Origin: Cladochytrium replicatum
Taxonomy: Eukaryota; Chytridiomycota; Chytridiomycetes; Cladochytriales; Cladochytriaceae
Reading direction: 5' to 3'
DNA length: 64,000 nt
Assembly: GCA_025526935.1 (NCBI GenBank)
Contig: JAHLKD010000108.1
Location: 115,575 to 179,574 of the forward strand
Position numbers and translations under genes: made by a program. This document shows, piece after piece, positions 44,413 to 56,900 of this stretch (positions are counted from its first letter, which is position 1; each line of letters starts with the position of its first letter). The notes below the pieces were generated by a model. The model was not told the origin of the DNA. It saw only the letters and a program-made list of their open reading frames with translations, and did not search any database.

Positions 44413-44489
44413 CTTGATCCAGTGCTATAAACTTGGCCACCAAATCAGAAGCGTGCGGCGCAGCATTTTCACATTTCTGACAGGTTCGG

Positions 44490-46259
44490 ATGAAGGAAAC
44501 TAAGCAGCGGAAGTTCACAAACCGCCATGACCCCTTGGGCGTGCAGCTTCAACGCGACGACAATGTCGAAATCGATTATCAACGTCGTCAACGAAGGAAA
44601 GAGAAGCGTTCAGCGCGAGATGCTAGTGGACTGGACATTTTGGGAAGTGACGACGAAAGCAAACCCGCACCTCAATTTATCGACGAGAAAACTTCTTCAA
44701 AGATCTTGAATCTTTTACGGGAACAGCAAGTTGAGCTCGAGGAGCGCTCCAGAGACAAGGAGCAGCGAAGGTTGTCACACAAATATATAGTGGAATTCTA
44801 AGTTGCTCAATTAGTAGCTTTAGCTTCCCCGCACCACCTGCTTCAGCATTTGATGCTGATGATATGGAATCTGGGGAAGAATTCAATGATTCGGAGCCTT
44901 TTGACGATGATGGCGATGGACAGTGGGTATGGCACTATTGTGTCACGCATTCCATAGGTTTATTCATTATACTCTACCGGACAAGGACGTGGATCCATCA
45001 GATTATGCTCTCATCGAAAAGTTCATGGTGAAGGAACCTGCAGGAAGGGTTTCACTCACAGAAAAAGTCTTGGAGCGGATTGAAGCCAGTAAACGCGAAG
45101 CAGGTACTTATCATCGCCCAGTAATCAAGAACCACCTTCTTAAGCTTCCTCACCAGACATTCAGCTCCCGGAGGAAACTTTGAAAGGACTACACCCAAAA
45201 GTTATTGAAAGCTACACGAAGTGAGCAAAGCAAAATCCACTGCCCATCGTTCTCACGCATTTCTACCGTAGAGTCGGGCTGCTTTTGAGCAGATACAAGT
45301 CTGGGAAACTTCCGCAAATTTTCAAGATTATTCCATCGTTCCCGAACTGGGAGGAGATTATTTTCCTGACCCGACCTGACAATTGGACCACACAGGCCGT
45401 ATATCAAGCAACTCGGATTTTCTCTTCTAACCTCAAAGATAAGATGGCACAAAGGTAGAGACGCAACTATTCAAAGCAATTTCAAACTAATGCCCGTCAA
45501 GATTCTACACACTTATTCTGTTGGAGAGGGTCCGAGATGACATCCGCGAATCGAAGAAGTTGAATTATCACCTTTACATGTCGCTCAAAAAGGCTCTTTA
45601 CAAACCTAAGGCATTCTACAGTGGGCTGCTTCTTCCCCTCTGCCGTGTAAGTGCTGTGGATGAGTGCATCCAACTCAACGAAACTCAACTGTATTGTCTA
45701 GTCCGGAACTTGTACATTGCGTGAAGCTGTTATCATCGGCAGTGTTATATCCAAAGTCTCCATTCCACCACTTCACTCTGCTGCGGCCTTGCTCAAAATT
45801 GCGGACATGGACTATACTGGTATGAATATTTAATACCGGAATGTTTCAAGTCGGACTTATATGTCTTGCTAGGGTCGAACAGTTTGTTCATACGAATTAT
45901 ACTGGACAAAAAGTACGCCCTGCCATATCAAGTAATCGACTCCCTTGTTTTCCATTTCATACGGCTGAAGGAGGACACGAGGGAGCTTCCGGTGCTCTGG
46001 CATCAATCATTGCTAGTTTTTTCACAGCGGTAAGAGATTATTTAATGTTGTCCCTTAGGCGGTTAATGACCATACCCAATGCAGGTACAAGGAATACATC
46101 ACCACTGAGCAGAAGGGTGTGCTTCTTGAGCTTATTAAATCGAAAACGCACCCGGCTATAACACCAGAGATTCGAAGAGAGCTACAAAACTCCAAGAGTA
46201 GAGAGGATGAAATGTTGCTCGACATTCCGCAGTCACGCTTGGCAGAAGTTACTTGGTAG
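44490..46259 (+). CDS. ENP1: bystin, 40S assembly factor ENP1
   Basis: Binds the pre-40S head and is required for its export and 18S maturation. The ATG at 44490 starts [20 protein letters not shown]. An acidic region follows ([20 protein letters not shown]), then [20 protein letters not shown] and [18 protein letters not shown]. The bystin domain reads through short introns: [116 protein letters not shown], and [20 protein letters not shown] near the end (TAG 46257-46259). All match yeast and human bystin closely. No lesion. Confidence 0.93.
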
Positions 46260-46295
46260 AATCAATGGCAAAATTGGAATAAAGACAATACCGAG

Positions 46296-48258
46296 TTACA
46301 CCATGGTTGCCACTTGAACTTCCTGCGGGACATAAAATGGCCCTTCTCGAATGTACTTTGCCATTCGATCACGAAGACTTCCGTCAGCCGAAATACTTGC
46401 AGATCTGAGCGTACTGTCCCACTGCTCGATAACCGTATAGCGCCATTCCTTGTCCAATTTTGACCGAGTCTCTCTCCTGTCCAATATTAAGGAGGCGACA
46501 TCACTCTCGGTCATCCGCTGATCAACGTGCTTAGAGACGGTCGCTAACTAATTTCGCTCGCTTACCTGCGCACCCCATTTCTTGGAAGCAATACCACGCA
46601 AAATGGAGTAGCTTATTGTCCTCAGTTCCTCTATAGGAGACGTGGCTGATTTAAGCAGATCTTTCAGAGGATTGCCCAGCATGTTGAACAAGTCCTCGGT
46701 AATCTGTTCGCCCTCATCGCTCCTGTAGCATTGCAGTTATTTCCTTGAATTACATACTAAACCAAATAGCTTACCGAGACGAAAGTATGCAAGCAAAAGA
46801 CATCATCGCGACAACCTTCTCTGATCCTACTGCGCGACGATAGATAGAAGAAAATTCTTCTAGGGCTGAAGAGGGCGAATTTCGACCAAATCGGCCAATC
46901 CACAGGGAGCTGTTTATAGGATTTGCAAGCAATCGTAACCCTCGTGGATCCGACCCGAAGTTCCCAACGCCAATTATAGCTGCTTCCTAAGTTTGTTTCC
47001 GTGATAAGTTTACGTTACAATGCGCCTACGAGCTAGTTCAATGCTCTGACCTTAATCTCAACATTTTCGTGCCCCAGTTCACGCCCAAGACGATCCGCCA
47101 GAAAATATGTCTTCTGTGCCGCTTCAAGATCAAAGTCCTTCCGCCGCCAATGAGTTGAGAGTTGTACGTTCACATAGCTCATACCTGCGCTAGAGGAATC
47201 TTGCCCATAAACTTCAAAAGGGCACAATGGAACAGTGTTCGTGTTGTCTCATCATCTTGCTCAAGCACATCCATTTTGTCAAGGGACTGACACATGCTCT
47301 CGATAACTCCAGTTCGATCAAGAAACGTGAATCCATCTTCAACTTCCAGCAGCTGGGACAGAGAGTCAACCATATACTATAGAGATCATGACAACTGTTC
47401 AAAGCAGGGCTTACCATGGCCAAAATCTCAAGGATGTTCAACCGTTCCAAAATGTCATGATGGTACAGATTTTGAATTAAGGAGTTAAAAAGCCCTGCCT
47501 TTTCGATGATCTCGAAGGAAGAATCCGAGCCCGCAGACACCTGAGCCAAAAGCTCGAAAGTTCGAAATTTCCCGTTCGTGCTGCGAGAGCCAGCTCAAAA
47601 TCAAAGTTATCTTATTCAGCCTGAGAATACCTTTGAAGGAGTGTACCCAGCAGTTCAGTTGTGGGAGCATCAAGGGCCGATTCCGGTGTTGCAAGCTCGA
47701 TGATCTACAGCAGGTGTTAATGGTACATGTGCACTTTCCACCGCTGACTTGCATGCGAAATCATGTGGATGGCGAAAACGGCCACGGCGGTATCATGGAA
47801 CTCCAGGCACTGCAGGACGGCGGGCCATAATCTCGTAACCTTAAATACTCGCGCTATTTCTTTTGAATGCACACAGGTACGAATAGCATCAAGGGAAAGT
47901 CGTCGCACATCTGGGCTAGCATCTTGTAGTCCCGATAGAACCAAAGCCTTCAAGAACACGCATATGAATCGTATGAGCAGAACGCGTTCGCATCACCAAC
48001 CTCATACTGCACAAGCTCAGAGAAGTCGACAGAAACGAGAAGCTTCAAGAACACAGCCGTCACCGCATCGGCAAGATCGGGATTGGAGAGTAATGACACC
48101 AGGGGATCAAGTGGGTACAGTGCTTCTTGCGTGCGCAGTTCACGTACTTCCTCGACCGTCCTTTTAGAGTCTACTGCAATACGCAGAGAAGTAATCTTGT
48201 CCTGAAGAGCGGAAACAGGAGCCTTGGCCGCCAGCAGCTGTGTTATGGTTGCGTCCAT
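46296..48258 (-). CDS. PSMD5: 26S proteasome assembly chaperone PSMD5 (S5b)
   Basis: HEAT/ARM-repeat chaperone that guides ATPase-ring assembly of the 19S base (functional counterpart of yeast Hsm3). The ATG at 48256-48258 starts MDATITQLLAAKAPVSALQD. Exons give LYPLDPLVSLLSNPDLADAV, FLKALVLSGLQDASPDVRRL, PESALDAPTTELLGTLLQRY, SSFEIIEKAGLFNSLIQNLY, FLDRTGVIESMCQSLDKMDV and EVKIRALN-type segments. The C-terminal exon, WDSTLRSASISADGSLRDRM then KYIREGPFYVPQEV, matches the PSMD5 ending (YLSEGPYYV). Stop TAA at 46296-46298. Convergent with bystin, 36 bp between stops. Repeat proteins diverge quickly, so the call leans on length, repeat type and the C-terminus. Confidence 0.72.
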
Positions 48259-49117
48259 TGAAATGTACAGCTGTGCCACGTCAGCACTGGTGAGAAGATA
48301 GTGAGGAAAATTTCGGAGAATCAAAAAAGAATAGCAATAATGGGAAAGAAAAACTTAAATAGATGAAGCGCACAAGGTCTGTCGAGAATGAGCTGCAGGT
48401 AGTTGTAACAGTGAGCGCTGCTTCATTTATTCGTAATCACTCTAAGAGAGCACCTAAATTAGTGAATATTGCAATATTCAATGTTGTGACTGCTGTTGGG
48501 ATTGGTCGAGGCGAAGTATGGGCGGAGTATTCAGGCAAAGCCATTGTGTCACTTTGACTACATGGCGAGACAAAGTTAGAACATTCATTATTACGTTTTT
48601 GTTTACTTACCGTGTACATTGTTCCAACCTTGATTCACGTAAGGTTGGAGGGTTGTTTCACCCGCACTTGTTTAAGTACGAGTTTTTCCCTATCAATAGA
48701 ATATTGGTACTCTACATTGGGTCACTGTCTGCAGTATCGTTAAAACAATCTCGAGCTCATTGTAAAGAGCTTACCCACCAACAGGTACACATAGCCTGCA
48801 TTCCAACAACTGCAACGAAAAACATATCCACTTAAAGATTCACATGGATATCCATAAACATTACATTATTACATTGGTGTGTTAATGACAGATAAATTTG
48901 TCACAAAACTTATATCCAAGCAATTAGCAGTTGATATGATCAATTGCACACACAACTCTGTGCATGCAATGTAATAAGGGGTGTCAAACATAAGAACATT
49001 TGGCCAGCATGCATTTTTACCCTAATGATAATTTCGCATTTCCGCGTCAACAAATGGGACGCGATCCACAGAGTAAAACTGCCGTCGCATGTCCAACTTG
49101 GTTGTTTTATAGTCGCA
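48259..49117. other. intergenic region before the copia cluster
   Basis: About 860 bp, AT-rich, with short open frames only. No gene, tRNA or repeat recognised. Confidence 0.45.
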
Positions 49118-50271
49118 TATGTTCGAACTCAAACTGAACTCTTTGCCGGACGAACTCGTTATCAAGGATCTACTAAACCGGTTGGTCACAAAAATCACGA
49201 TGCAGACAATTGAACTACAGACCCTTGTACCTTTCTCGGAAAAATGATCACTTCCGCGTATGCTGAATGGGAACCGGCGTTAATACAAGATCCAATTGAT
49301 GCTGCAAATCCGAATGCTCCGCGACCATTCCACCAAAAGCCAACGCATTACTTCGAAACAGTGTCAAATATCTTGACCGACCTCAACCAATTGGTCCAAC
49401 TCAATGTCACCATGGATGCCGGTGGGCCTAAGGGGACAAAGAAGGCCATGCAGGCGAAAGCGAAGAAAGCGAAGGCGAAATCAAAAGCCAAGGTTGCGAA
49501 GTCAGAGGATATTTGTACCTTGCATCCGAACTCTCACACCAATGCTCAATGCCGTAAGCAGGGTGCCTCGGGTGGCTCAGGCAGTAGCGGTGGGAGTAGC
49601 AGTTCCACTCGGACCAGGCAGTCGCAGGACTCCAGGTCGTCCACATCTTCTTCTGCAAACAAGACAGATCTCACATGCAACTTCTGTGGCAAACGAGGAC
49701 ACAAGCAGTCGGCGAGTAAACGCTATCTCACTGCAAAGAGTCTTTGTTTAGACATGGATTTTTGTGCATTCATGCCAGCCGTGGCGATTTACTCACCATC
49801 TCACTGCAACGAGTCTTTGTTTAGACACGGATTTTTGTGCATTCATGCCAGCTGTGGCGATGCAGGCGATGATGATTCGTCGGAGGACGTGTCAACCGCC
49901 AAACCGGTGTTGACCAAGAAGGTAATCTTTGACCTTACCCAACCTACTTCTATTGATGAAGATGCTGACACATACATCGGAAATATGTTTTCGATAGTGA
50001 ACGCACACTCGGCACAGAAGGTTGTCCGTGTACATGTTCAAGCAAAGGATCATGTGGGTTTGCTTGATACAGGCGCAACTGTTTGGATGACACCTAATCG
50101 TCATGCCTTTAGTTCACTGACGTATACGAATGACGAGGACGTGGTGGAATTAGCGGATAGTCATACAATTCCAGTTTGTGGTTTTGGAGATGTATCTGTA
50201 GTTTTACCCAATGGGCGAATTAAGATAATACACAATGCACTTTATGTTCCTGATCTTGAAGACACACTTGC
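49118..50271 (+). mobile_element. copia copy A: 5'-truncated gag-protease fragment
   Basis: Homologous to copy B from the gag segment FELKLNSLPDELVIKDLLNR onward; the left end has no LTR. A one-base loss in a T run (about 49229) breaks the frame, the last zinc-knuckle Cys is Ser (HKQSASKR), and about 73 bp is tandemly duplicated at 49726-49866. The protease motif DTGATVWMTP remains. It stops at position 50271, inside the protease-proximal region, where LTR B begins. Confidence 0.88.
49726..49866 (+). repeat. tandem duplication of about 73 bp inside copy A
   Basis: The segment starting TCTCACTGCAAAGAGTCTTT at 49726 recurs from 49799 with a few differences. The other copia copies carry it once. 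Confidence 0.85.
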
Positions 50272-50870
50272 TGTTAAGTATTTCGATTGATGGACTTGGC
50301 CAATCCAGTCATTGATAGTACAAAAACACAAACGCCCGATATACAGAAATGTCACTCTTCACTGAGCAACATTTCTAACTATTGAACTAAAGCATATAGA
50401 TGATGATCTATTACGAGTTTGGATACCTCCGGTTATTTCTTCATGGGTTATATTTATTGCAGCCATAGGTATAGTAAACTGTCATTACTTTTCTATCATC
50501 CACTTGTAGAAGTGAAGCCCGGATCAGATCACAGCAAAGGTTTACATATGATTAACGCGTTCGTGGGAATCATGTGTGAGAACAATCCTGTTGAGGAGAG
50601 CTAGATCTCACGCACAGCTTAGCATGATTATGCTTCGCTACGCCTGTGAGAAGAAGAGTCAAACCTTATCGCTTCAATCCAGATCTTCCGGAAGGAAAAG
50701 CCAAAACGACAGTACACTTATTTAAGGAGCCTGTGGCGATACACACAAGGAGCATTCTCTTGCGCTAGTACTTGTGACTCGCAATCTTCTTTATTCATCT
50801 CTTAGAAACATTAACCCGTGAATTAGCAACACACACAACCTGAGGATCCAGACCACAGCTTTGTTCAACA
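50272..50870 (+). repeat. copia LTR, copy B 5' LTR
   Basis: 599 bp, starts TGTTAAGTATTTCG and ends TTTGTTCAACA (TG...CA). It contains TTATTTAAGGAGCC, a possible TATA box, at about 50720. Nearly identical to the three other LTRs. Confidence 0.93.
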
Positions 50871-53241
50871 CAATAGTTACGAATCGTTGCTTAACACATT
50901 TCTTTGGACAACAACGACAAGATGGGTTCAGGATCGAATGACGCCACATCTTCGCGGCCGAAGCCATTCACCGGTAAAACGCTGCAGGATTTCGATCTGT
51001 ACATGGAACAAGTGCAGACTTACGCAAACTTACGTGGAGGCGCTGGCACTATGCTTCTCCAAGAACCAATGGCTCTTCCTGATAATCCGAATTACGAGGC
51101 GGAAGGAAATCGCCCACAGCGTCCGATAGTCATCGCCGGAGCTGCTGGCGGAGCTGCTAACGAAGCACGAGCACAATGGGAAGCAGAACTACGTGAACAT
51201 TTGGCGATCGTCACACACAACAGTCACTTACGTACGCAATATCGTGCTGAGATGCAAGATTACCGTGCACAACAAGCGGACAATAACGTCGCAGTTGGAA
51301 TTCTATGCGAATGTTTCCCAAAACGCGACATGAATCGAGTCAGAGCTTATGCGTCAGCAAAAGGCAAAGTCGATGGACTTCGCCGAATTTTCAGTGCTGG
51401 CGGACAAGCTCCGATCGAATCGTCTATGTGGGAGCAACGGCTGGTAGATCTGAAATGTACGAACGGTCAGTCGGCAGAAAGCGTTCAGCAGTTTGTGACC
51501 GACCTCACTGAGTTATTCGAACTCAAACTGAACTCTTTACCGGACGAACTCGTAATCAAGGATCTACTAAACCGGTTAGTCGCAAAAATCACGATGCAGA
51601 CAATTGAACTACGGACCCTCGTACCTTTTCTCGGAAAAATGATCACTTCTGCGTATGCCGAATGGGAACCGGCGTTAATACAAGATCCAATTGATGCTGC
51701 AAATCCGAATGCTCCGCGACCATTCCACCAAAAGCCAACGCATTACTTCGAAACAGTGTCAAATATCTTGACCGACCTCAACCAATTGGTCCAACTCAAC
51801 GTCACCATGGATGCCGGTGGGCCGAATGGGACAAAGAAGGCCATGAAGGCAAAGGCGAAGAAAGCGAAGGCGAAAGCGAAAGCCAAGGTTGCGAAGTCGG
51901 AGGATATTTGTACCTTGCATCCGAACTCATCTCACACCAATGCTCAATGCCGTAAGCAGGGTGCCTCGAGTGGCTCAGGCAGTAGCGGTGGGAGTAGCAG
52001 TTCCACTCGGACCAGGCAGTCGCAGGACTCCAGGTCGTCCACATCTTCTTCTGCAAAGAAGACAGATCTCACATGCAATTTCTGTGGCAAACGAGGACAC
52101 AAGCAGTCGGCGTGTAAACGCTATCTCACTGCAAAGAGTCTTTGTTTAGACACGGATTTTCGTGCATTCATTGCCAGCCGTGGCGATGCAGGTGATGATT
52201 CGTCGGAGGACGAATCTACCGCCAAACCGGTGTTGACCAAGAAGGTAATCTTTGACCTTACCCAACCTACTTCTGTTGATAAAGATGCTGACACATACAT
52301 CGGAAATATGTTTTCGATAGTGAACGCACACTCGGCACAGAAGGTTGTCCGTGTACATGTTCAAGCAAAGGATCGTGTGGGTTTGCTTGATACAGGCGCA
52401 ACTGTTTGGATGACACCTAATCGTCATGCCTTTAGTTCGCTGACGTATACGAATGACGAGGACGTGGTGGAACTAGCGGATAGTCATACAATTCCAGTTT
52501 GTGGTTTTGGAGATGTATCTGTAGTTTTACCCAATGGGCGAATTAAGATAATACACAACGCACTTTATGTTCCTGATCTCGAAGACACACTTGCATCAGT
52601 GTGTAGTATCATTGGAGACTCCGGGGACATTGTGAGTTTCACCAAAGACAAGGTTATCCTCACGCATGGTGATACGGATGAACACGTTATTATTGGGCGA
52701 CGGGAAAGAGATTTGTACTATCTCTATGCTGATGTTAGTACCGTCGGAACTCACCAACCGCGGCATGTGATTGCTCAACGAGCTAAAGCAGTAGCGGTAT
52801 CCGCAGAAGGTCTCGATCAGTCGATGGACTTTCCGTCCGGTGTACGATCTTCTCACGCGATGGGTCTCGATGTAATGTCAGACAACAACATTCGTCAAAC
52901 GAACGATGATGAATGTCAACGAGCATCTCAAGATACAGTTGGAGTGAGCACCAACTTATCGCCAGTGACAGTACACGAACTTGCAAAGTTACACCAGCAG
53001 TTTGGTCACATCCACTTATGGACAATCTTTCGAACGGCAGAGAAGCTCAACATCAAAATGCCCAAGGTTGAACCGGATGCATTCAATCTTGTCAACAAAT
53101 CAATTATGCAGAATTGTTTGGTCTGTAGTCGCACGAAGCTGAAGCAGAAGCCGATTTATTCTACAATAAGTCGAGCTCCGAGGAAACTTTTTCGTCTGTT
53201 TTCCGATGTCGTACGTTTAATCTACGACGGACAGAAGAAGA
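50871..53241 (+). mobile_element. copia copy B, internal region cut within integrase
   Basis: Follows LTR B and runs through gag, protease and the GAG-pre-integrase zinc finger, then stops after VVRLIYDGQKK, where copy C begins in the opposite orientation. Reverse transcriptase and RNase H are missing from this position. Confidence 0.88.
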
Positions 53242-53321
53242 TGTTGAACAAAGCTGTGGTCTGGATCCTCAGGTTGTGTGTGTTGCTAATTCACGGGTTA
53301 ATGTTTCTAAGAGATGAATAA
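50922..53321 (+). CDS. copia gag-pol, truncated (copy B)
   Basis: ATG at 50922 (MGSGSNDATSSRPKPFTGKT). Gag-like helical region, Lys/Ala-rich stretch, CCHC zinc knuckle CNFCGKRGHKQSACKR, aspartic protease active site LLDTGATVWMTPN, and HHCC zinc finger (LHQQFGHIH...CLVCSRTK). After GQKK at 53241 the frame runs on into the inverted LTR of copy C, adding about 26 foreign residues to a TAA at 53319-53321. One open frame links gag and pol, as in plant-type copia elements. Confidence 0.85.
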   Translation: MGSGSNDATSSRPKPFTGKTLQDFDLYMEQVQTYANLRGGAGTMLLQEPMALPDNPNYEAEGNRPQRPIVIAGAAGGAANEARAQWEAELREHLAIVTHNSHLRTQYRAEMQDYRAQQADNNVAVGILCECFPKRDMNRVRAYASAKGKVDGLRRIFSAGGQAPIESSMWEQRLVDLKCTNGQSAESVQQFVTDLTELFELKLNSLPDELVIKDLLNRLVAKITMQTIELRTLVPFLGKMITSAYAEWEPALIQDPIDAANPNAPRPFHQKPTHYFETVSNILTDLNQLVQLNVTMDAGGPNGTKKAMKAKAKKAKAKAKAKVAKSEDICTLHPNSSHTNAQCRKQGASSGSGSSGGSSSSTRTRQSQDSRSSTSSSAKKTDLTCNFCGKRGHKQSACKRYLTAKSLCLDTDFRAFIASRGDAGDDSSEDESTAKPVLTKKVIFDLTQPTSVDKDADTYIGNMFSIVNAHSAQKVVRVHVQAKDRVGLLDTGATVWMTPNRHAFSSLTYTNDEDVVELADSHTIPVCGFGDVSVVLPNGRIKIIHNALYVPDLEDTLASVCSIIGDSGDIVSFTKDKVILTHGDTDEHVIIGRRERDLYYLYADVSTVGTHQPRHVIAQRAKAVAVSAEGLDQSMDFPSGVRSSHAMGLDVMSDNNIRQTNDDECQRASQDTVGVSTNLSPVTVHELAKLHQQFGHIHLWTIFRTAEKLNIKMPKVEPDAFNLVNKSIMQNCLVCSRTKLKQKPIYSTISRAPRKLFRLFSDVVRLIYDGQKKMLNKAVVWILRLCVLLIHGLMFLRDE

Positions 53322-53840
53322 AGAAGATTGCGAGTCACAAGTACTAGCGCAAGAGAATGCTCCTTGTGTGTATCGCCACAGGCTCCTTAAATAAGTGTAC
53401 TGTCGTTTTGGCTTTTCCTTCCGGAAGATCTGGATCGAAGCGATAAGGTTTGACTCTTCTTCTCACAGGCGTAGCGAAGCATAATCATGCTAAGCTGTGC
53501 GTGAGATCTAGCTCTCCTCAACAGGATTGTTCTCACACATGATTCCCACGAACGCGTTAATCATATGTAAACCTTTGCTGTGATCTGATCCGGGCTTCAC
53601 TTCTACAAGTGGATGATAGAAAAGTAATGACAGTTTACTATACCTATGGCCGCAATAAATATAACCCATGAAGAAATAACTGGAGGTATCCAAACTCGTA
53701 ATAGATCATCATCTATATGCTTTAGTTCAATAGTTAGAAATGTTGCTCAGTGAAGAGTGACATTTCTGTATATCGGGCGTTTGTGTTTTTGTACTATCAA
53801 TGACTGGATTGGCCAAGTCCATCAATCGAAATACTTAACA
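53242..53840 (-). repeat. copia LTR, copy C 3' LTR
   Basis: 599 bp, nearly identical to the 5' LTR at 59205-59803. Confidence 0.93.
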
Positions 53841-53967
53841 CACCCCCTCAGTCATTAGATAGGTACAACCGAGAGTATCACTCAACCGATCATAACTTTC
53901 TGTAAATGCTGAAGTTGATATTCTATTGAAATAAAGGTGAGTTGTATGGACATCGCCAGCCGGTCGT

Positions 53968-56900
53968 TCAAGATAGTATATTAAGTGAAGACTGACTGAC
54001 TAGCCCCAACGAGCCCCTGTGTTTAAGGTATAATTTACTTCCAAGAGGTTTAGTTAAGATGTCCGTGATCATATCAGAAGTATCCATATGGTGTAACTCC
54101 TGATGTTTCTGTTCAACTTGGAGATTCACAAATCTCTCGCGAACGTCCATGTGTTTGGTCCGTTTGTTGTTGAACAGATTGTTTGCGATAGACTCGGTGG
54201 ATTGATTGTCTTGCCATAAACGGAGCGGATTGAACGACGTAATTCCAATACCCGTCATAAGATTTTTCATCCACTTCATCTCACGCGATAGTTCGTTCAG
54301 CGCATACAGTTCGGCTTCCGACGACGAGGCTGCAATAGTCTGTTGTCGAATCGACTGCCAACTGATTGCCGCATTAGCGAACATTACCACGTAACCGGTT
54401 CGTGAGTATCTATCTGCATCGCCCGCCCAGTCTGCATCGGCATAACCTTGTGGGTTGTTAGCCGAATCAAACATGTAGAGACCGTCGGGTCTTAGCATCG
54501 GAGACGTGATACCAGTCCGTGTATAGTGTAAACCGTAATCCCAAGTACCGAGTAAATATCGTTGTAATCGATAGAGAGCCTTTGATTCTGACTGTCGAGG
54601 ATCAATCTGATGTTGTGCCAAAATATTGACTGCGTATGAAATATCCGGTCGTGTCTTAGTCGCCACGTACGATATCTTCATTAACATTGATCGAAATTGT
54701 GTTGCCTCGGCATCGGACAGTGTTGGTGTGGTCTCATCAAAGATATATGATTTTGACATCGGTGTTTTGGTCGGTTTGATGTTGGTACCCCATAAATTCG
54801 CTTCTTCGAGAATCTTCTTTACGTACAATGCATTGCTAAGGAAATATCCTTCCGTTGTCTGCAATAACTCCATTTTCAGAATCCATTTCGCCTTCGAAGT
54901 ACTGCCTACTGTGAACGAAGTTTCCAAATCGGTCTGAAACCGATGATATGCGTTTGGATCTGTGGAAAAATGTAGTATATCATCGACATGAACGGTAGTG
55001 TGTTCGCGGGTATTATTTGTTGGATTGTATCGCCAGAAATGACAGATGTCTGCAATATTCCGCACGAAACCAACACTGAGATATTGTTTCCAAAGAGTTT
55101 TGTACCATTCTCGAGCTGCCTGGTGTAGACCGTACAGACTTTTGATAAGTCTGCAGACGATGGGTCGATTCTGGAAATCTACTCGTCCGAAACCATGAGG
55201 GAGTTCGACGTAGTTCTCTTCTTCCAGTATCGCATTGAGATATGCACCCTTGATATCAAACTGGAATATGATCATGCCGACTAATGCTGCTAATGCAATC
55301 AGAAAACGGATCGTGGACGTTTTCGTAACTGGAGAATAGGTTTCATCGAAATCCAATCCTTCAATCTGTGAAAATCCTCGTACGACCCAACGTGCTTTGA
55401 ATCGAGTAATATTGCCATGTTCGTCAAGCTTATATGTGAAAACCCATTTGCCCGATAATAAATTCCGTCCATCAGGTAAAAACGTTTCGGCCCAAGTATT
55501 GTTGCCGACTAGTTGTGTAACTTCCTCCTTCATCGCCGCTAACCAGAATGGAGCCTCATCGGATCGTGATAAAGCCTCACGAAGAGTCTTTGGTGCAGTC
55601 CGTATATTTCCATTCGCAATTGGTTGTGTTGGATATGAGGAATCGGCCTTCAGGGTCCAATCGATATTAGGAACGGACCGGGTAAACAAGGAATTTTGTT
55701 TCCTTTTGGCGTTCGACAAATTTGCACTTGCTTGACGTTTTCGTTTTCTTGCTGCATATGCTTCGTCGACATCTTCTCCAATGAATTGAAGATCACTTTC
55801 GAGTTGTGCATCATATTCCTCTACAGGAGATACGGAAGACAAATTCGGAGATTCTTCAGTAATGGATTGTGGAGTCGATAAATCAGCATTTGGATCATAA
55901 TCAGCATCGTCTGGGTCATCATCGTCTAGTCCATGTAAATGTTCAACAACATGCATGTCACCGGCTTCTTCTAAGCGGTAATATATGGGGTCGTCGTTTA
56001 TATCCTCATCGATTTCTTCGTCTGCAACGGTAGAAATCGGGAAATTGTCTGAGACAAACTCAACAGTCGTCTCTTGCACCCCCTGATCCCCGGTTGGTAT
56101 TTGATCAACATCGAAATATGTCCCGGCCTTCAGTGGATATTGTACCGTAAGATCGTCGAGTAACTGTCGGGTAGGATTATAACCAACAAAAACTCCCTCG
56201 TGGAACGTAACATGGAAGTATTCGCCTATTGTGTTTGTCCGAAAATTGAGTGCTATGACGATCTTCAGGTCTTCACCCTTGTATCCGAGAAACAGACCTA
56301 GTTCAGACTTGTCTCGGATTCTGCGCGCCAACCTTTGTTCGTGTGAGATCCACAAACTAACGAGTGTTCCAAAGGCGTGGATAGTTGCCAAATCTATCCG
56401 CTTGTCAAGGTAAGCACAGTACGGAATCGCATTCACAGCTGAATGGAAAGTAGCGTTCTTGACGACCGCAGCGTATAGGATGGAGAGTTGCACGAATTGA
56501 AGTGTTCGTGGTAGTCCAGCTTGTAGCAGCATCGCGTCCGACATATACTTGATCGATTGTATATTCCGCTCTGATAGACCATCGAGTTCCTTTACTGACG
56601 GAGGAGCTGGGTGGACGCGGATGCGAGGAATCTTGGTATTGCACCATTGGATCAACCGTTTAGTAATCAATTCTCCTGAATCGGAACGTAGTTCAGCAAC
56701 GTGTAATGGGTGATTGCGATTTTCCACATCAGCGATATGTCGAATCATACTATCCACCGCATCACTCTTTCGATTCAGGAAGTAGATTGTGATGAAACGA
56801 GGTTGTTCGTCGACAATGATCTGCCAATATCTCTTCTTCTGTCCGTCGTAGATTAAACGTACGACATCGGAAAACAGACGGAAAAGTTTCCTCGGAGCTC

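Noticed and set aside
44453-44462. GTGCGGCGCA near the bystin start as a further copy of the GTGGCGYRT element
   Set aside because: It has an extra base in the core and a different distance, so it was not counted.
50419-50604. 61-residue open frame in the copia LTR
   Set aside because: It recurs in every LTR copy (also on the minus strand at 53508 and plus at 60076) and has no protein features; it is a by-product of LTR sequence.
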